Positions 24,669-35,722 of a DNA stretch of 64,000 nt are shown in pieces. Each line of letters opens with the position of its first letter. Position 1 is the first letter of the stretch. The stretch comes from Suillus spraguei (taxonomy: Eukaryota > Basidiomycota > Agaricomycetes > Boletales > Suillaceae): positions 248,001 to 312,000 of the forward strand of contig JABCPU010000027.1 in NCBI GenBank assembly GCA_016800925.1, written 5' to 3'. Below the pieces are notes generated by a model. It did not search any database. It was given only the letters and a program-made list of their open reading frames with translations, and had not been told where the DNA came from. A program made the translations under genes and the position numbers.

Positions 24669-25918
24669 ATCTGCATCCCCAATGGCCCGGTATCTTAAAT
24701 CGCGTCGTACATCCGAATTCTAATAAGTCCACCCGATAAAGTTCAAACATATTTTTAGACGTTAATATTGTACCATCTAGAGTCGATATCAGTTCATGTA
24801 AACTTTGTGGATTTTGATCGTCTATTCGGAGTTTGTGTAGTGCGTATAGAGCTCGTCTTCTCGTTGCCGTTCCTGTTTCATAAGCAGGATCTGATGGTAC
24901 AACTGATAATAGAGGAGTTCTCCCAAATCGCGATTGAGAACTGTGCGGGCGATACGACAGTGGGGATAGTTACTATTTTGGGTACAATAACGGCTAGACC
25001 TACTTACCGTGGTGACAACCTTGGTTGTGATGGAAGAACAGCGAAAGTAATCAGTCAGATCGAACTAATAAGCATTAGACACTGTTGGTAAATATGTCTG
25101 ATCAAGCTGTCCTTCCATCCACTGTTAAGTGAAGAAACGGATGTGCTCACCTTCGTCCTCAACTGATTGCCCATGATTTCGTCGCACTCACCATATACCC
25201 AGTGATGGCCGCACCGATCTTGACCAAAGCCAATGGACACGGAAATGTACATGGCCTGACTGGGTCGGCAGCATCATGCTTCAGGAACATATGGATGAGA
25301 TGAAGGAATTATTACCTGTTTTATGTATATGTTTAGTAATAGAATTTATCTTGAATCGTATAGCAAAGGGTACTTACACCAAGAGATGAACCCACGACAC
25401 TTGATTTTATGTGTGTGTGCAGGACATAAAAGACCTGAAAACTAGACCGAATGAAAATTGCGCTCTATGACCCAGATACAAACGCACAGGCATCGTTGCA
25501 TATCCTTCCCCTGATAATCTCAACAATTGTACGAAGCACTGTGAGATGGGATCGCTAGGGTTTACACTCCAGAAGACAGTACGAGCGGTACATGACGCAC
25601 CTGTTGCACCGAGTGATATGAAATCTCGTTTTGTGATGATTTCAATTTCCAAAAGGGTGGGCTGGGCTGGGCCGCGCGTGGAGTCGGGTTTCAGTTTTGT
25701 AGAGTGGAGTGGAGGGCTTTTACATAAAGGGACTCGGGAATAAAGGTAAAAAAAAATGAGGACGGTGAGGGTGCTGTGGGCCTGGATATGGAAGGTGCGA
25801 CCTGTAAGGTTAGATAGAGAAAGTTGTGGAGAGAGTGGAGAGACGCCTGGATGAGAGGGAAGACCAAGGATGACGTGAACTTCCAGGTTCAAGTTCAAAG
25901 TTCAGTACTCGTTGCGTG
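24669..25918. other. No defensible gene
   Basis: A minus-strand frame at 25407-25898 (163 residues) opens over a G/A-rich plus-strand tract (about 25620-25870) and has low-complexity composition; I do not call it. Around 25050-25330 the minus strand has small frames with possible splice sites but no motif. Confidence 0.45.
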
Positions 25919-26215
25919 ACTGCCGGGCACAACAAGTTTTGCCAGATTGATTAGCAAAACTCTCGAGTTCTGCCAATGAGACTAGATCTAGTGTCGCTGT
26001 GTCGGGGGCAGAAAGGAATTGGCAGAACGGCAGAAGTCGAATTGTGAGCGTTTTTGCCAGGCTCTTTTTACATAACTATGTTTCTACTATGTAATTGATA
26101 TTATGTCATCATATTTCTGCCGACTTCTGCCACCCTCGACCCACTGCAGGCAATTCAAGTTGCCGCTTGGCAATTGCCACTGGCAGAATGGCAGCATTCT
26201 GCCAACAACACCGTT
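25919..26215. mobile_element. Inverted-repeat-rich element with TGCCA/TGGCA motifs
   Basis: The tract is full of CTGCCA and TGGCAG words in both orientations. GGCAGAAGTCG (26029-26039) is perfectly inverted at 26121-26131, and GGCAATTGCC is itself a palindrome near 26188. There is no open frame, so this looks like a non-autonomous foldback or MITE remnant. Its limits are approximate. Confidence 0.45.
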
Positions 26216-26280
26216 GAACTAGATCGCACACTCATACGTTCATAAACCTATCACGCCGGTAAGTCGATAAATCCTGGATG

Positions 26281-26440
26281 AGCCTACTCATACTCACTTC
26301 ATCGTGGTCGATGAATGTCACCAGCACGCATTTCTCGCCATGGCAGCAATCCGCAGCTGAGTTGCAAAGGGCGCCAATATCATATGCCCGCCTGTAGCGC
26401 CAATATGGAATGATTCGAAAGGAGCGATACATATTGATGA
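26281..26440 (-). pseudogene. Divergent relic of the cystine-knot peptide family
   Basis: On the minus strand, IGALCNSAADCCHGEKC repeats the C-x5-CC-x(4-8)-C core of the three peptides at 41.6-44.3 kb. It is followed at the same place by GAA|GTGAGTATGAG, the same donor and intron start as in those genes. Upstream DNA (CAGGACATAAA..., TATATCAC near the ATG) also resembles their promoters. The first cysteine and the hydrophobic signal peptide are missing in this frame. The second exon is not recognisable; the TGCCA-rich element lies just downstream, so the gene is probably dead. Confidence 0.5.
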
Positions 26441-28178
26441 GATGTGATATAGGATCTGAAGGGGAATGGTAGTTGAAGGCAGTTTACTTTATGTCCTGGA
26501 TAGTATCCTATGCAAACCCGTAGTGCCCACTTTAAACAGATGTCATTTGCAATGCCAGCAGGAATCAGATTTGATTTCCACTAGGACATGATGGCAACAG
26601 CAATTTCCAGATTCTTTTTGGTGACGGCCTACGTTATACCAGAAATAATTTGGAATCGCACATTATCGCCGTGTCCTCAACACCACTGGATGCCCCTTAA
26701 TCCTGCAAAGCACAAACATGAATTCTGTCTTGGTCAGTTAGCGAAGGCAATGCACCAATAGTGTGTCCCTTGGTGTGTTTTCACTTGACGAAATTTAGTG
26801 TACCAGGTATTAATATTAACGCCCATCAGATATCTCCATCCTGACATCGCTCCAAGCCAGTTGATGCGTGATTGATGGATATCATGGATGACTTCGACTT
26901 CGACCGCCCATATATATGTATCACCTATTTCTTGATGGAATAGTGCTCGCAATTGCGCGATGCGATGACGGCTTGAGTACATATGTTTGTCGAACGTTGA
27001 ACACTGATCAAAGTTTCGATGAATCATTAATATTTTAAAATCCTTGGTGAGTAACATTCTCATTGATAAAAATTTGATGTTTGTGAATGATGTATGATCA
27101 CGCATGATAGAAAGTGATTGCACACTTGTAGAAGTAGTAAGAAAATCAGACTGCCGTCATGATTGGCAACTTCCCTCATCAAATATTGATCATCGTATGC
27201 CATCCTGTTAGTGCGCTCACCACGCTCGCGTCACTCCGGCTTCAGCTTTATCTGCCCCATCAGTATCTGTTGGGAGATTGTCCCCTCCTGTCCATAAAAT
27301 AATGTCCTGGTGTACGTGAACGAGTTTCTGTCGACAATGCATGATATGCCAAGGTAACGATCACCAGGACATTGCAGATGATGAGACTAACTGCAACCTA
27401 AACATCTGTCAGATGTTGTCAGGGATGCGAGGAAAGCAGGGGCACAGCGACGAGAGAGAAAAAGTTGTGAGAATCAACAACTTGAGTACCATGCCATGAA
27501 ATGGCAGAGACACTGACTGATAAATTACGAGACTGCGACAGGGACATACTTCTCTTTATGCATGGCACAAAAAATATTGTGATTGTTGATGAAAGCTCGA
27601 AAGATAACAGCAATGAGTTTCAGGATGCCATGCTTGATATTGCAGATTTGAGTACTATAAGACGGAGTGGGGCCGGTCAGAAAGCCTTGCCATCAAGGAA
27701 CAGGCATCCACGAGTGTAATAGTCGTTTTACGAGCCTGAATCGACGATTCCATTATTGCGATTCATGTAGATGACGGTCAGCAGTCTGTAAGTGTACTAG
27801 GCAAACGCTCGCATCAACCAAATTCCAAACCAGATTAGTACAGTCTCATGATCTTTAGTTGCCTGAAATGACTTTTTATGTGTGCGTAGTCTCACCCCAA
27901 GGATATGTATGCCCGTTGCGGCTGGTCACGAGTCTACCCCGATGCGACCTAGGCTACGCTACCTTAGCTTATCTACACTATGATGAGCTTCTGGATGGCG
28001 CTCCTTGTGGGGGGGAATATTAGGAAGATGAGGTGCCGCAGCACCCCCATTCCCTTTTTTACTTGAACCTTTTGTCATTCCCCTTTTTATCTCCTATCTG
28101 ATTTTGATTCTGGGGATTCCCAAATCAAGGACTTTAAAACAGGTCCGGACACTTCAGATATCGAAGAACTTAAGTACC
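26441..28178. other. No defensible gene
   Basis: Open frames such as minus 26734-27123 and plus 27501-27719 show no motif. The last 150 bp would hold the promoter and leader of the A-T-R reductase gene. Confidence 0.5.
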
Positions 28179-31100
28179 ATGTCCACGATATACTCGTTCA
28201 ACCACCTTATAGCCGAACGTGCTCGCAATCACCCAAACCTTGAGATCCTGGGCATACCAGACAAGGACCTCAACGTGAGTACAATTCAATTGCTGATTAG
28301 ATTCTGTAGGCGAAACTTACACCACGAAGTACATCAAGTATACTCTGGCTGATCTTGATGCTTCAGCGTCATTGTTTGCCCACCACTTACGGGACAATGG
28401 ACTGCTTAATGGACGTTTCAAAGGGGATACCACCAGTAGGATGACCGTTGGACTTCTGGGCCTTAGCAACATAAATTATGTAGTCACCGAGTGGGCGCTT
28501 TATCGAATGGGCTATTGTTAGTGCACAACACATGGCAATCTTGTTCTGACGTGCCAATATCTCTACAGGCATACTCTTCTTGTCGCCGAACAACTCTCCT
28601 CCTGCGATTGCCCACCTGTTGACAGTGGCAAATGCAACCCACATGATAGTGCAAGATGTGCTATCACCTTCCGCATCAGCAGTTCTTACCCATCTCAGCA
28701 ACCCTGGTTCTGTGACGATCATCAACCAGCCTTCATCTGACGTCTTCGGCTCAGCCGCTCGTTCTTTATACCCAGAAAAGACACGATGGGACCCTCCTTT
28801 AATGTGGGAGGATGAATCTCTTCTTCCAGTCACGATCGTCCACTCGAGTGGGTCCACTGGATTCCCGAAGCCAATTATTGTAACCAACAAAGCGGCTATC
28901 GGCAACTGCGTCAGAAATTTGGGTCCGACGAGGTTAATGACCTTGCCATTGTATCATGTATGTTGCTCGTATGTGTCACCAGGATCTATTCATTTTACCT
29001 TCAACAGGGACACGGCCACACCAATCTTTATCGTGCAATATATGCTGCCAAACCACTGTACCTCTTTCCCACTGGATCAATACCATTGACGTCTTCCAAC
29101 GTCGTCAAGCTTCTCAAGCAAGCTCCGGATGTGGAGACACTAGAGGGTGTTCCTCTAATATTGAAACTTCTTGCTGAGACCGCTGAAGGTCTGCAGGTTC
29201 TCAAGAGCCTCGAGTTTGTTACGTTCAGTGGCAGCGCATGTCCTGATGAGCTCGGCGACTTCCTCGTCAACGAAGGCGTCCGTTTGGCTAGCAATTATGG
29301 TCTTTGTGAGTGATATGTTGACAGGTCTATCGAAACTTGACGTTTAGCATACCTCTTTTCAATGCAGCTGAAACTGGTCATCTCATGACGTCTTTCCGGG
29401 ACTTTGAAACTGATAAGGGCTGGAATTGGATGCGCGCTAAGGGGCCCCATGTGAAGACGAATGTGAACGACTACCTGCGATTCGAACCTCGGGGCGGGGA
29501 TACCTATGAACTATTTGTTTTGGATGGTTGGCCGGCAAAGGTCATGACTAACCAATTCGATGGGTCGTATGCGACGAGAGATCTATTTATCAAGCACCCC
29601 ATCATCCCAGATGCATACAAGTTCATCGGACGACTCGACGATACCTTGGTCATGGCATGTATATTAAACCACATCAAGATGATTCTTGTTTAATAACATG
29701 CCCAGGTTCACGGCGAGAAGACAAATCCTGTCCCGATGGAACTCACACTTCGCTCGTCTCCCTACATTGCGGATGCTGTCATCTTCGGTGCCGGCCACAT
29801 TCAAATTGGAGCTTTAATTCTTCCAACGGAAATCGCGAAGGTCTACTCTCCTTCAGAGCTCGTTAAGCTTGTGGCGCCTATTGTCGCCCTTGCCAATGCC
29901 GAGGCTCCCTCGCACTCACAGCTTGCGTCGGAAGCTCTTGTATTTCTCCCTTATGGCACAGCGATTCCCCGTGCTGATAAGGGCAGTTTTCTGAGACCTC
30001 GGGTGTACATGGAATTCGAAGGGATCATCAATGATGTCTATAAACGACTAGAAGGCGACATTGACGGGGATTTGAACAGACGACTGACCGATGAGGCGGA
30101 GGCTAGGACAGCCATTAGAGACATAATCGGCAAGACGGTCGATAAACCAGTCGACAGCTTAGAAGATGACACTGATCTCTTCAATTTTGGGTTAGACTCG
30201 TTGCAGTCTAGCAGAATACGAAACACCATTCAGAGAGTTAGCTGAAACGTTCCGCTGACTACTGCCCGCGAGCTAAATAATGGCGCAGGAGATCTACCTA
30301 GGTGGCAAGAAATTATCTCCCAACGCCGTTTTCGAACATCCTTCTATCACACAGTACGTTCATCCCCTCGTATGTATGATACCGTGTGCAGCCTTGCTGA
30401 AGTAAACATATAGGATTGCTCGACTTCTGGTTGCAATGTCCTCTGGCAATGAAGGTGTTCTGGTACAACGAAGTCCATTCGAAACCATGCTGGAGCTTGT
30501 TAAGAAGTACAGTTCTTTCACTTATACACACAAACCTCAGTCCAACGGAAAAGATGGGGCTGCAAGTAGCCTAATTACCCCTCGCATTGTGAGTTCACTG
30601 TTGTACTTTCCAAAATTCTACTCATGATTGCGATATTGATGTAGGTTGTGTTGACTGGTGCGACTGGGTCTCTGGGAGCATATATTCTGGATGAACTACT
30701 TTCAGATCCTTCTGTGGTCACCGTTTACTGTCTATGCAGGGCAAAGGATGATGCAGATGCGTCCAATCGCATAACAGCTTCCATGAACACAAGAAAGCTA
30801 TCATCTCACTATGAACAAGTTCAATTGCGTGTCAAAGCTCTCGCTTCCGACCTGTCTGCCGAGAAGCTTGGACTTCAGTCAGACATTTACAATGAGATCG
30901 CAGCACGGGCAACTTTGATCATCCATGTAAGCATCGAAAACACTACTTGGTTCATTATCATCGATCTTGCATACAGAACGCTTGGGCGGTCAACTTCAAC
31001 CTTGGCATTTCCAGGCAAGTTCACCTCAATTCGAAAAAAAATTAACTGACAGAGCAATAGCTTCGAACCACACATCCGTGGAGCTGTCAATTTAATTAAT

Positions 31101-32007
31101 CTCGCCCTTGCATCACCTCATCACCGACCAGCAGACTTTTACTTCGCATCTTCAGTCAGTGCTGTCGCAGCTTGGCGTGGACCAGAGTCGATTCCAGAAG
31201 CCATTACGGATGATCCCTCTGTCGCTCAGGGGCTGGGCTAGTGAGTAGCTCGTGCCTCATGCAGTTGACACTCAGATTTCTGACTTCAGTTAGTGCACAA
31301 TCAAAGTGGATTACCGAGAAGCTCTGTCAAATCGCCTCTCAGCAGACACCTATTCGGGCGTGCGTGCTACGTGAGACATTTTCTTTCATCACAGGGGAAT
31401 AGTCATTGAAGTACGTGCAGGAATTGGCCAAATGGTAGGAGACTCCAGAAATGGCGTGTGGAACGAGACGGAGGCTATTTCACTCATCATCAAGGTACGA
31501 AGACCCGTTATCAATGATATACCTGATTGTTATATTCCATGGCAGTGCGCGGATACAATCGGAATTCTTCCCAACCTTGAAGAGTCAGTTTCATGGCTCC
31601 CCGTGGACTATGCAGCAAAGACTATCCTCGATCTGGTCAATGTTCCCCCTCAACGTTTGCCCTTGGGAGAGTGCCCAGTCTGGAACGTGATTCATCCGAC
31701 GCTTGTGCCGTGGACATCCATCCTCTCGTCTCTCCAGCAAGCCGGCCTGAAATTCAAAGCCCTTCCGAGACACGAGTGGATTAAGGCTTTACGTGCTAGC
31801 CCTATTGATGAAGTGAATAACCCAAGCCGGAAGCTGTTGACATTTTTTGAGAACAAGTATGGACAAGAGGAATTGGCCGTGCGCTACCCATTACTGACGG
31901 TGCAAACTGAGAAAGCAAGTGAGAGTCTCAGGAGCGCACCTATATCTAATGTGGGACTGGTAGGGAAGTGGATAGCTTCATGGAGGGAGACAGGTTTTTT
32001 GGCTTGA
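28179..32007 (+). CDS. Adenylate-forming (NRPS-like) reductase, A-T-R
   Basis: About 1,060 residues in roughly ten exons, starting ATG at 28179 (MSTIYSFNHLIAERARNHPN). Adenylation motifs: VHSSGSTGFPKPI (A3), YGL(S)ETGH across an intron (A5), GSYATRDLF (A7) and FKFIGRLDDTLV-like (A8, written KFIGRLDDTLV here). The carrier domain has DLFNFGLDSLQSS, whose Ser takes phosphopantetheine. A 53-bp intron then leads to KKLSPNAVFEHPSITQ. The reductase begins VVLTGATGSLGAYILDELL (NAD(P)H Rossmann) and includes DFYFASSVSAVAAW and YAQSKWITEKL (catalytic Tyr-x3-Lys). These enzymes activate a carboxylic acid, load it on the carrier and release it as aldehyde or alcohol. The substrate cannot be read from sequence. 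All junctions I checked keep frame. It is convergent with a P450, which could process the product (inference). Confidence 0.88.
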
Positions 32008-32331
32008 TACCAGTTGGTTCATGCCCCTTGGCTTATACTGATATCCCACGATGATTATCTGATAGAGATATTCGACACTAAGATAGTAGTTTCAGTGAAA
32101 TTCACTAGGGTAAATCCTATGATAATGGTGTAAAACTCAACATTGGGTACTGAAATCGAGGTGCTGATATTGCCGTTTTTACTCTGAAATTTCAGCCGAA
32201 GTTGCAGTGAACTGATGCTCCGTACAGTGCTATTATACAAAAGTACATGTTACTCTTCTGACCTAAATACAACAGTCCCAGTTGGGAATAAGTAACAGGA
32301 AATAGTAAACTTCCCAGTGCAGCACAACCAA
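32008..32331. other. Convergent spacer
   Basis: Spacer of 324 bp between the stops of the A-T-R reductase and P450 genes. I see no gene in it. Confidence 0.5.
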
Positions 32332-34547
32332 TCATTCACATCGACGAACTCTCAAAGGTACCCCAATACCATCCTCTCCAACAACCCGCGGGCGAGGCAG
32401 AAGTCCACTCGCAATCTCGACCTCAGTATCCGGTCCATCCCGCATCTCAAACACAAAATTCTTAACCAGAACCGATAAGACCACCTGTATGACAATGAGT
32501 AACGTCCAAACCGGCTGATTCGTTTCAATCACCTTGAATTCCGCGATAGCAAAATCTTTTCCGATACACGTCCTCGGCCCGTCGACGAATGTAAGAAGAT
32601 GCCTATGACCCTGGACTTCCTTGGCCTTTCCAGTGATGCCGTCTTCAGTCAGCCAACGGTCAGGTTTATATTCCTTTGCATCAGGTCCCCAGATTGCCAA
32701 GGAGCGATTGATCGCCGCGACTGATATCGTGATTAATGTTCCTTTCGCTATTGATATACTGTCCGTCTTTTCCCCGGACTCCGTGTGCACAGGTTCACTC
32801 AAGGGAATAACGTCATCTGCCGCTGCCTGAAGATCCGCTGTTAGAGTATTTATTTGTACGTGATAGGCGCACTCACAAGACGAGTGAATTCGCCCAACGG
32901 AGGATGGAGTCGTAGAATTTCATGAACGACCGCATCCAGGTATGGGAGGTTGACCTTTAATTGGTCGTATGTCGGATCAGTGCCAAATGCAAGCAGTTCC
33001 TCTCTGAGCCTGGTTTGGACATCAGGGTGTCGCGATAATTCAATTAGCGCCCACTGATCATGACGTCAATGGCGTGCACAGACGTAATCATAAAGTAAAC
33101 TTACCGTAAGACTGACTATCGACGAAGAGTCAGCCAATATGATAGCAGCGGACAAGAAACGGACTTACTGGATGTCGTCTCATAACCTGCGACAAGCAAG
33201 ACCTTCATCTGCACGATGTCAGCTCGCAAATAATTGCTGTGATAGATACATTGACTTCACGGACCTGTGCCATTACTTCCTCCGCCGACATATGAAGCTC
33301 GGCATCTTGGCTTTCAGATTTAACTGATCATCGCGTCAATCAAGAGACCACGACGAATCCCTCGGAGACCTCACTCAACAATCCGATGACGGACTTTTCC
33401 TCGTCTCTCTCACTTATATTCGCATCCTTCTCCCGGCGGCTGCGAATCAATAAGTCGTTAGATATCTTTCCCATGGTCGCGCTAAGTTTCTTGGTTAAAT
33501 TTATCCGCTTGTTGGGAATCTTGGTAATGATAGGAAACGCTGATGCGACCAGGAAAAAAACGTTGTTCATTGTTGAGGCCTGTTGGTTGGCTCCGAAAGT
33601 ATCAAACACTTCGGTCACGCTGGCGTGCTTCCCATCGAGCGAGCCAAAATCATGTGAGAATCCAGCAATGCCAACTGTGTCCAGACTGATATTGCATCAG
33701 TTCGAGGCGTCAATGTCAAATAATCTTCGCATACGATATATGATTCATCCTTCGAGTCATTTCGATTAGGAATGACACTTGCGAAGCCAGAAAGGATACG
33801 CACCAGTTCTGAACCTCGATGACGGTGTCGCCATCTTTGCTCGATTCTATGATAGTATCCCATGCGCCTTTGGCCTATAAAGTATCAATGTCAGAGAGGC
33901 TATATTTCCTACATCGCAGATCCTTACCTTGTATGCTGAGTCATAAAACACTGATGTGAGTTTCCGAATCGCTGCATTACTGAAAGCTGGAGTAAGGGCC
34001 TTCCGTTGCCTAATTCGTAGGTAGTAGTTAAATCGCTGGGGCGAGGACGAGAGTTGAACAGTACCGCTTGTGGGCTTCACCCTCAGACCATAATAGCCCT
34101 CTGCCGACCTGACAAGAGACATGAAACAGACGAGGTAAGATAGTCGTGTTAACATACTATTGTCTCCCGAAGCGCTGCGGTAAGGGGCGTCTGCAAGTAT
34201 GTCCATGTCTCTCGAGCATAGAAATGTGCTATAGCTCTTGGGTCGCACAGTACGATTCTACTCTGTCCGAAGACGCTCGGAATCATATACACAACCCCAT
34301 ATTCCGTCGCCCAACGTTCATACATTCCACCACTATCTTGAGATGAGGCAAGATCGTGCGACACACCATATATGAAGCTGGTACGAGGTGGACCCCGCAG
34401 TCGAGTCGTCTTCAATCGCCAGCGAAGGGCCCTTGAGAATTTGACAAAAGCCCACAATGCAGCGAATGAACAGACGACATTGAATGCGCTAACCGAACGT
34501 ACATTTGTCCAGAGACTTGATGGAGAGAGCACAGGAATGGTAGTCAT
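32332..34547 (-). CDS. Cytochrome P450 monooxygenase
   Basis: Starts ATG at 34547 (MTTIPVLSPSSLW), with a hydrophobic N-terminal anchor (FNVVCSFAALWAFVKF), then RLRGPPRTSFIYG. Further on come LLVAGYETTS (I-helix oxygen-binding motif), VVHEILRLHPP (ExxR), EYKPDRWL (PERF region) and FVDGPRTCIGKDFAIAEFK, the heme-binding loop with its Cys ligand. The protein is about 540 residues in ten or more exons. All hallmark motifs are present. It would sit on the ER membrane and needs a P450 reductase. It lies tail to tail with the A-T-R reductase, suggesting a joint pathway. The stop is TGA at 32332-32334. Confidence 0.88.
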
Positions 34548-34859
34548 TGCTGGCTGTTTGATTCGAAATAATTCAGAGATCAATCAGGAGATTTATATTT
34601 CTGTGGCTGCTGACAACCATCAAGAAAACTCAAACTATAAGTCATGAAGGCTGTATGAATGCCGGATATTTTTTATCGGTATTACAATGTCTCCGCGTTG
34701 TAGTGTGCCTTGGAATTATTTTAGTTACCTGTGGTTCCCACGTAACAGGAGAGGATTTGTATCACTCTGTAGTTCCTACGGCTAGCCGCATTCGCGCCAG
34801 TTCTCGATTCTTGTTTTGCTTTTTTGGTGTTGCTGCCCTTATTAGTTACAGTTAAAATA

Positions 34860-35413
34860 TGCGGAATTGCAAAAGTTGAAACTCGCGCGCCCGGCCAGGA
34901 CCCCGTAAGCACTTCAGCGTCAGCGCTGAACACTCACCATCATAGTTAGTATGCCACCACGCACTGTTTCAGCAGACTTGAAAGCTCGAATTCCTATTCT
35001 ACGTCGACGTGGGCATTCTGTCAAGCATATATGCCATCTACTTGGGGTCAAGAAGACTCTCGTATACAAAGTCTTACAATGAGATAAGACCAAGCCCCAT
35101 GGATGACACAAATATCACTTGCCCACGAGAATTGCCAAAAAGGTACTTGAAACAACCCTGTATTGTGACTTGTCATGTTTTGCGAGGATGATAGTCAGAA
35201 ATTCGAGGTAGTTGGGCTCAGAGATTTGAAATAAAAGTCCCTTGACTTTGCTTTGCCATTAGTTTCAGTAGGTATATGTATCAAGATGACAATGAATGTA
35301 GGTATCTCAACGGAGGGTGATGGCGATGCCATCGTCGCACTCTGAATTGGTGCTATCAAGTGCTTACGGGGTCCTGGCCGGGCATTTCCGACGCGCGAGT
35401 TTGCGATTCCGCA
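34860..35413. mobile_element. Tc1/mariner-like internally deleted element
   Basis: The ends are terminal inverted repeats of about 55 bp containing a perfect 26-bp core (34889-34914 and 35358-35383) that starts GCCCGGCCAGGACCCC. The outer ends read TGCGGAATTGC and its near inverse. TA flanks both sides (34858-34859, 35414-35415), the Tc1/mariner target site. Inside is only the N-terminal helix-turn-helix part of a transposase, so it is a roughly 550-bp deletion derivative. Confidence 0.8.
34951..35082 (+). pseudogene. Tc1-like transposase fragment (HTH)
   Basis: ATG frame of 43 residues: MPPRTVSADLKARIP, then SVKHICHLLGVKKTLVYKVL, a Tc1-type helix-turn-helix, followed by TGA. Faint continuation is visible in other frames for about 80 bp, but the DDE domain is absent. 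It lies inside the miniature element at 34860-35413. Confidence 0.75.
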
Positions 35414-35643
35414 TACAGCTGTGATGCCTTAACCTGCCAAGTCGCTGATTCCTTGCACAGAGGCCCTCAGAGTAAAATCTTCTTACGAGTTCAGGTATTT
35501 ATCGTCACCGTTTCAAATGACGTACGGGTCAATATACCAATATATCAATGTGGAGTAGTTGCACAAAGTCGAGGGTGTTATCGGACGCCATCAAATAGTT
35601 TTAATTCCGGGGCATAGCTAGCAATGCAGACTCTAAGTTATCG

Positions 35644-35656
35644 TTATCTTTGACCG
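35644..35656 (-). promoter_or_regulatory. GATA-type site upstream of amidase B
   Basis: TTATCTTTGACC in the gene's orientation, about 70 bp before the ATG at 35723. It is the same element and orientation as in front of amidases A and E. Confidence 0.5.
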
Positions 35657-35722
35657 TTCGTTTTCCTACAACAGCGAACCTAGGTCTGGCCCTTACCTTT
35701 CCTCTACTCAAACTTGATTCTG

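Noticed and set aside
25407..25898. 163-residue minus-strand open frame
   Set aside because: It lies opposite a purine-rich tract, is low in complexity, shows no motif and has no supporting splice sites.
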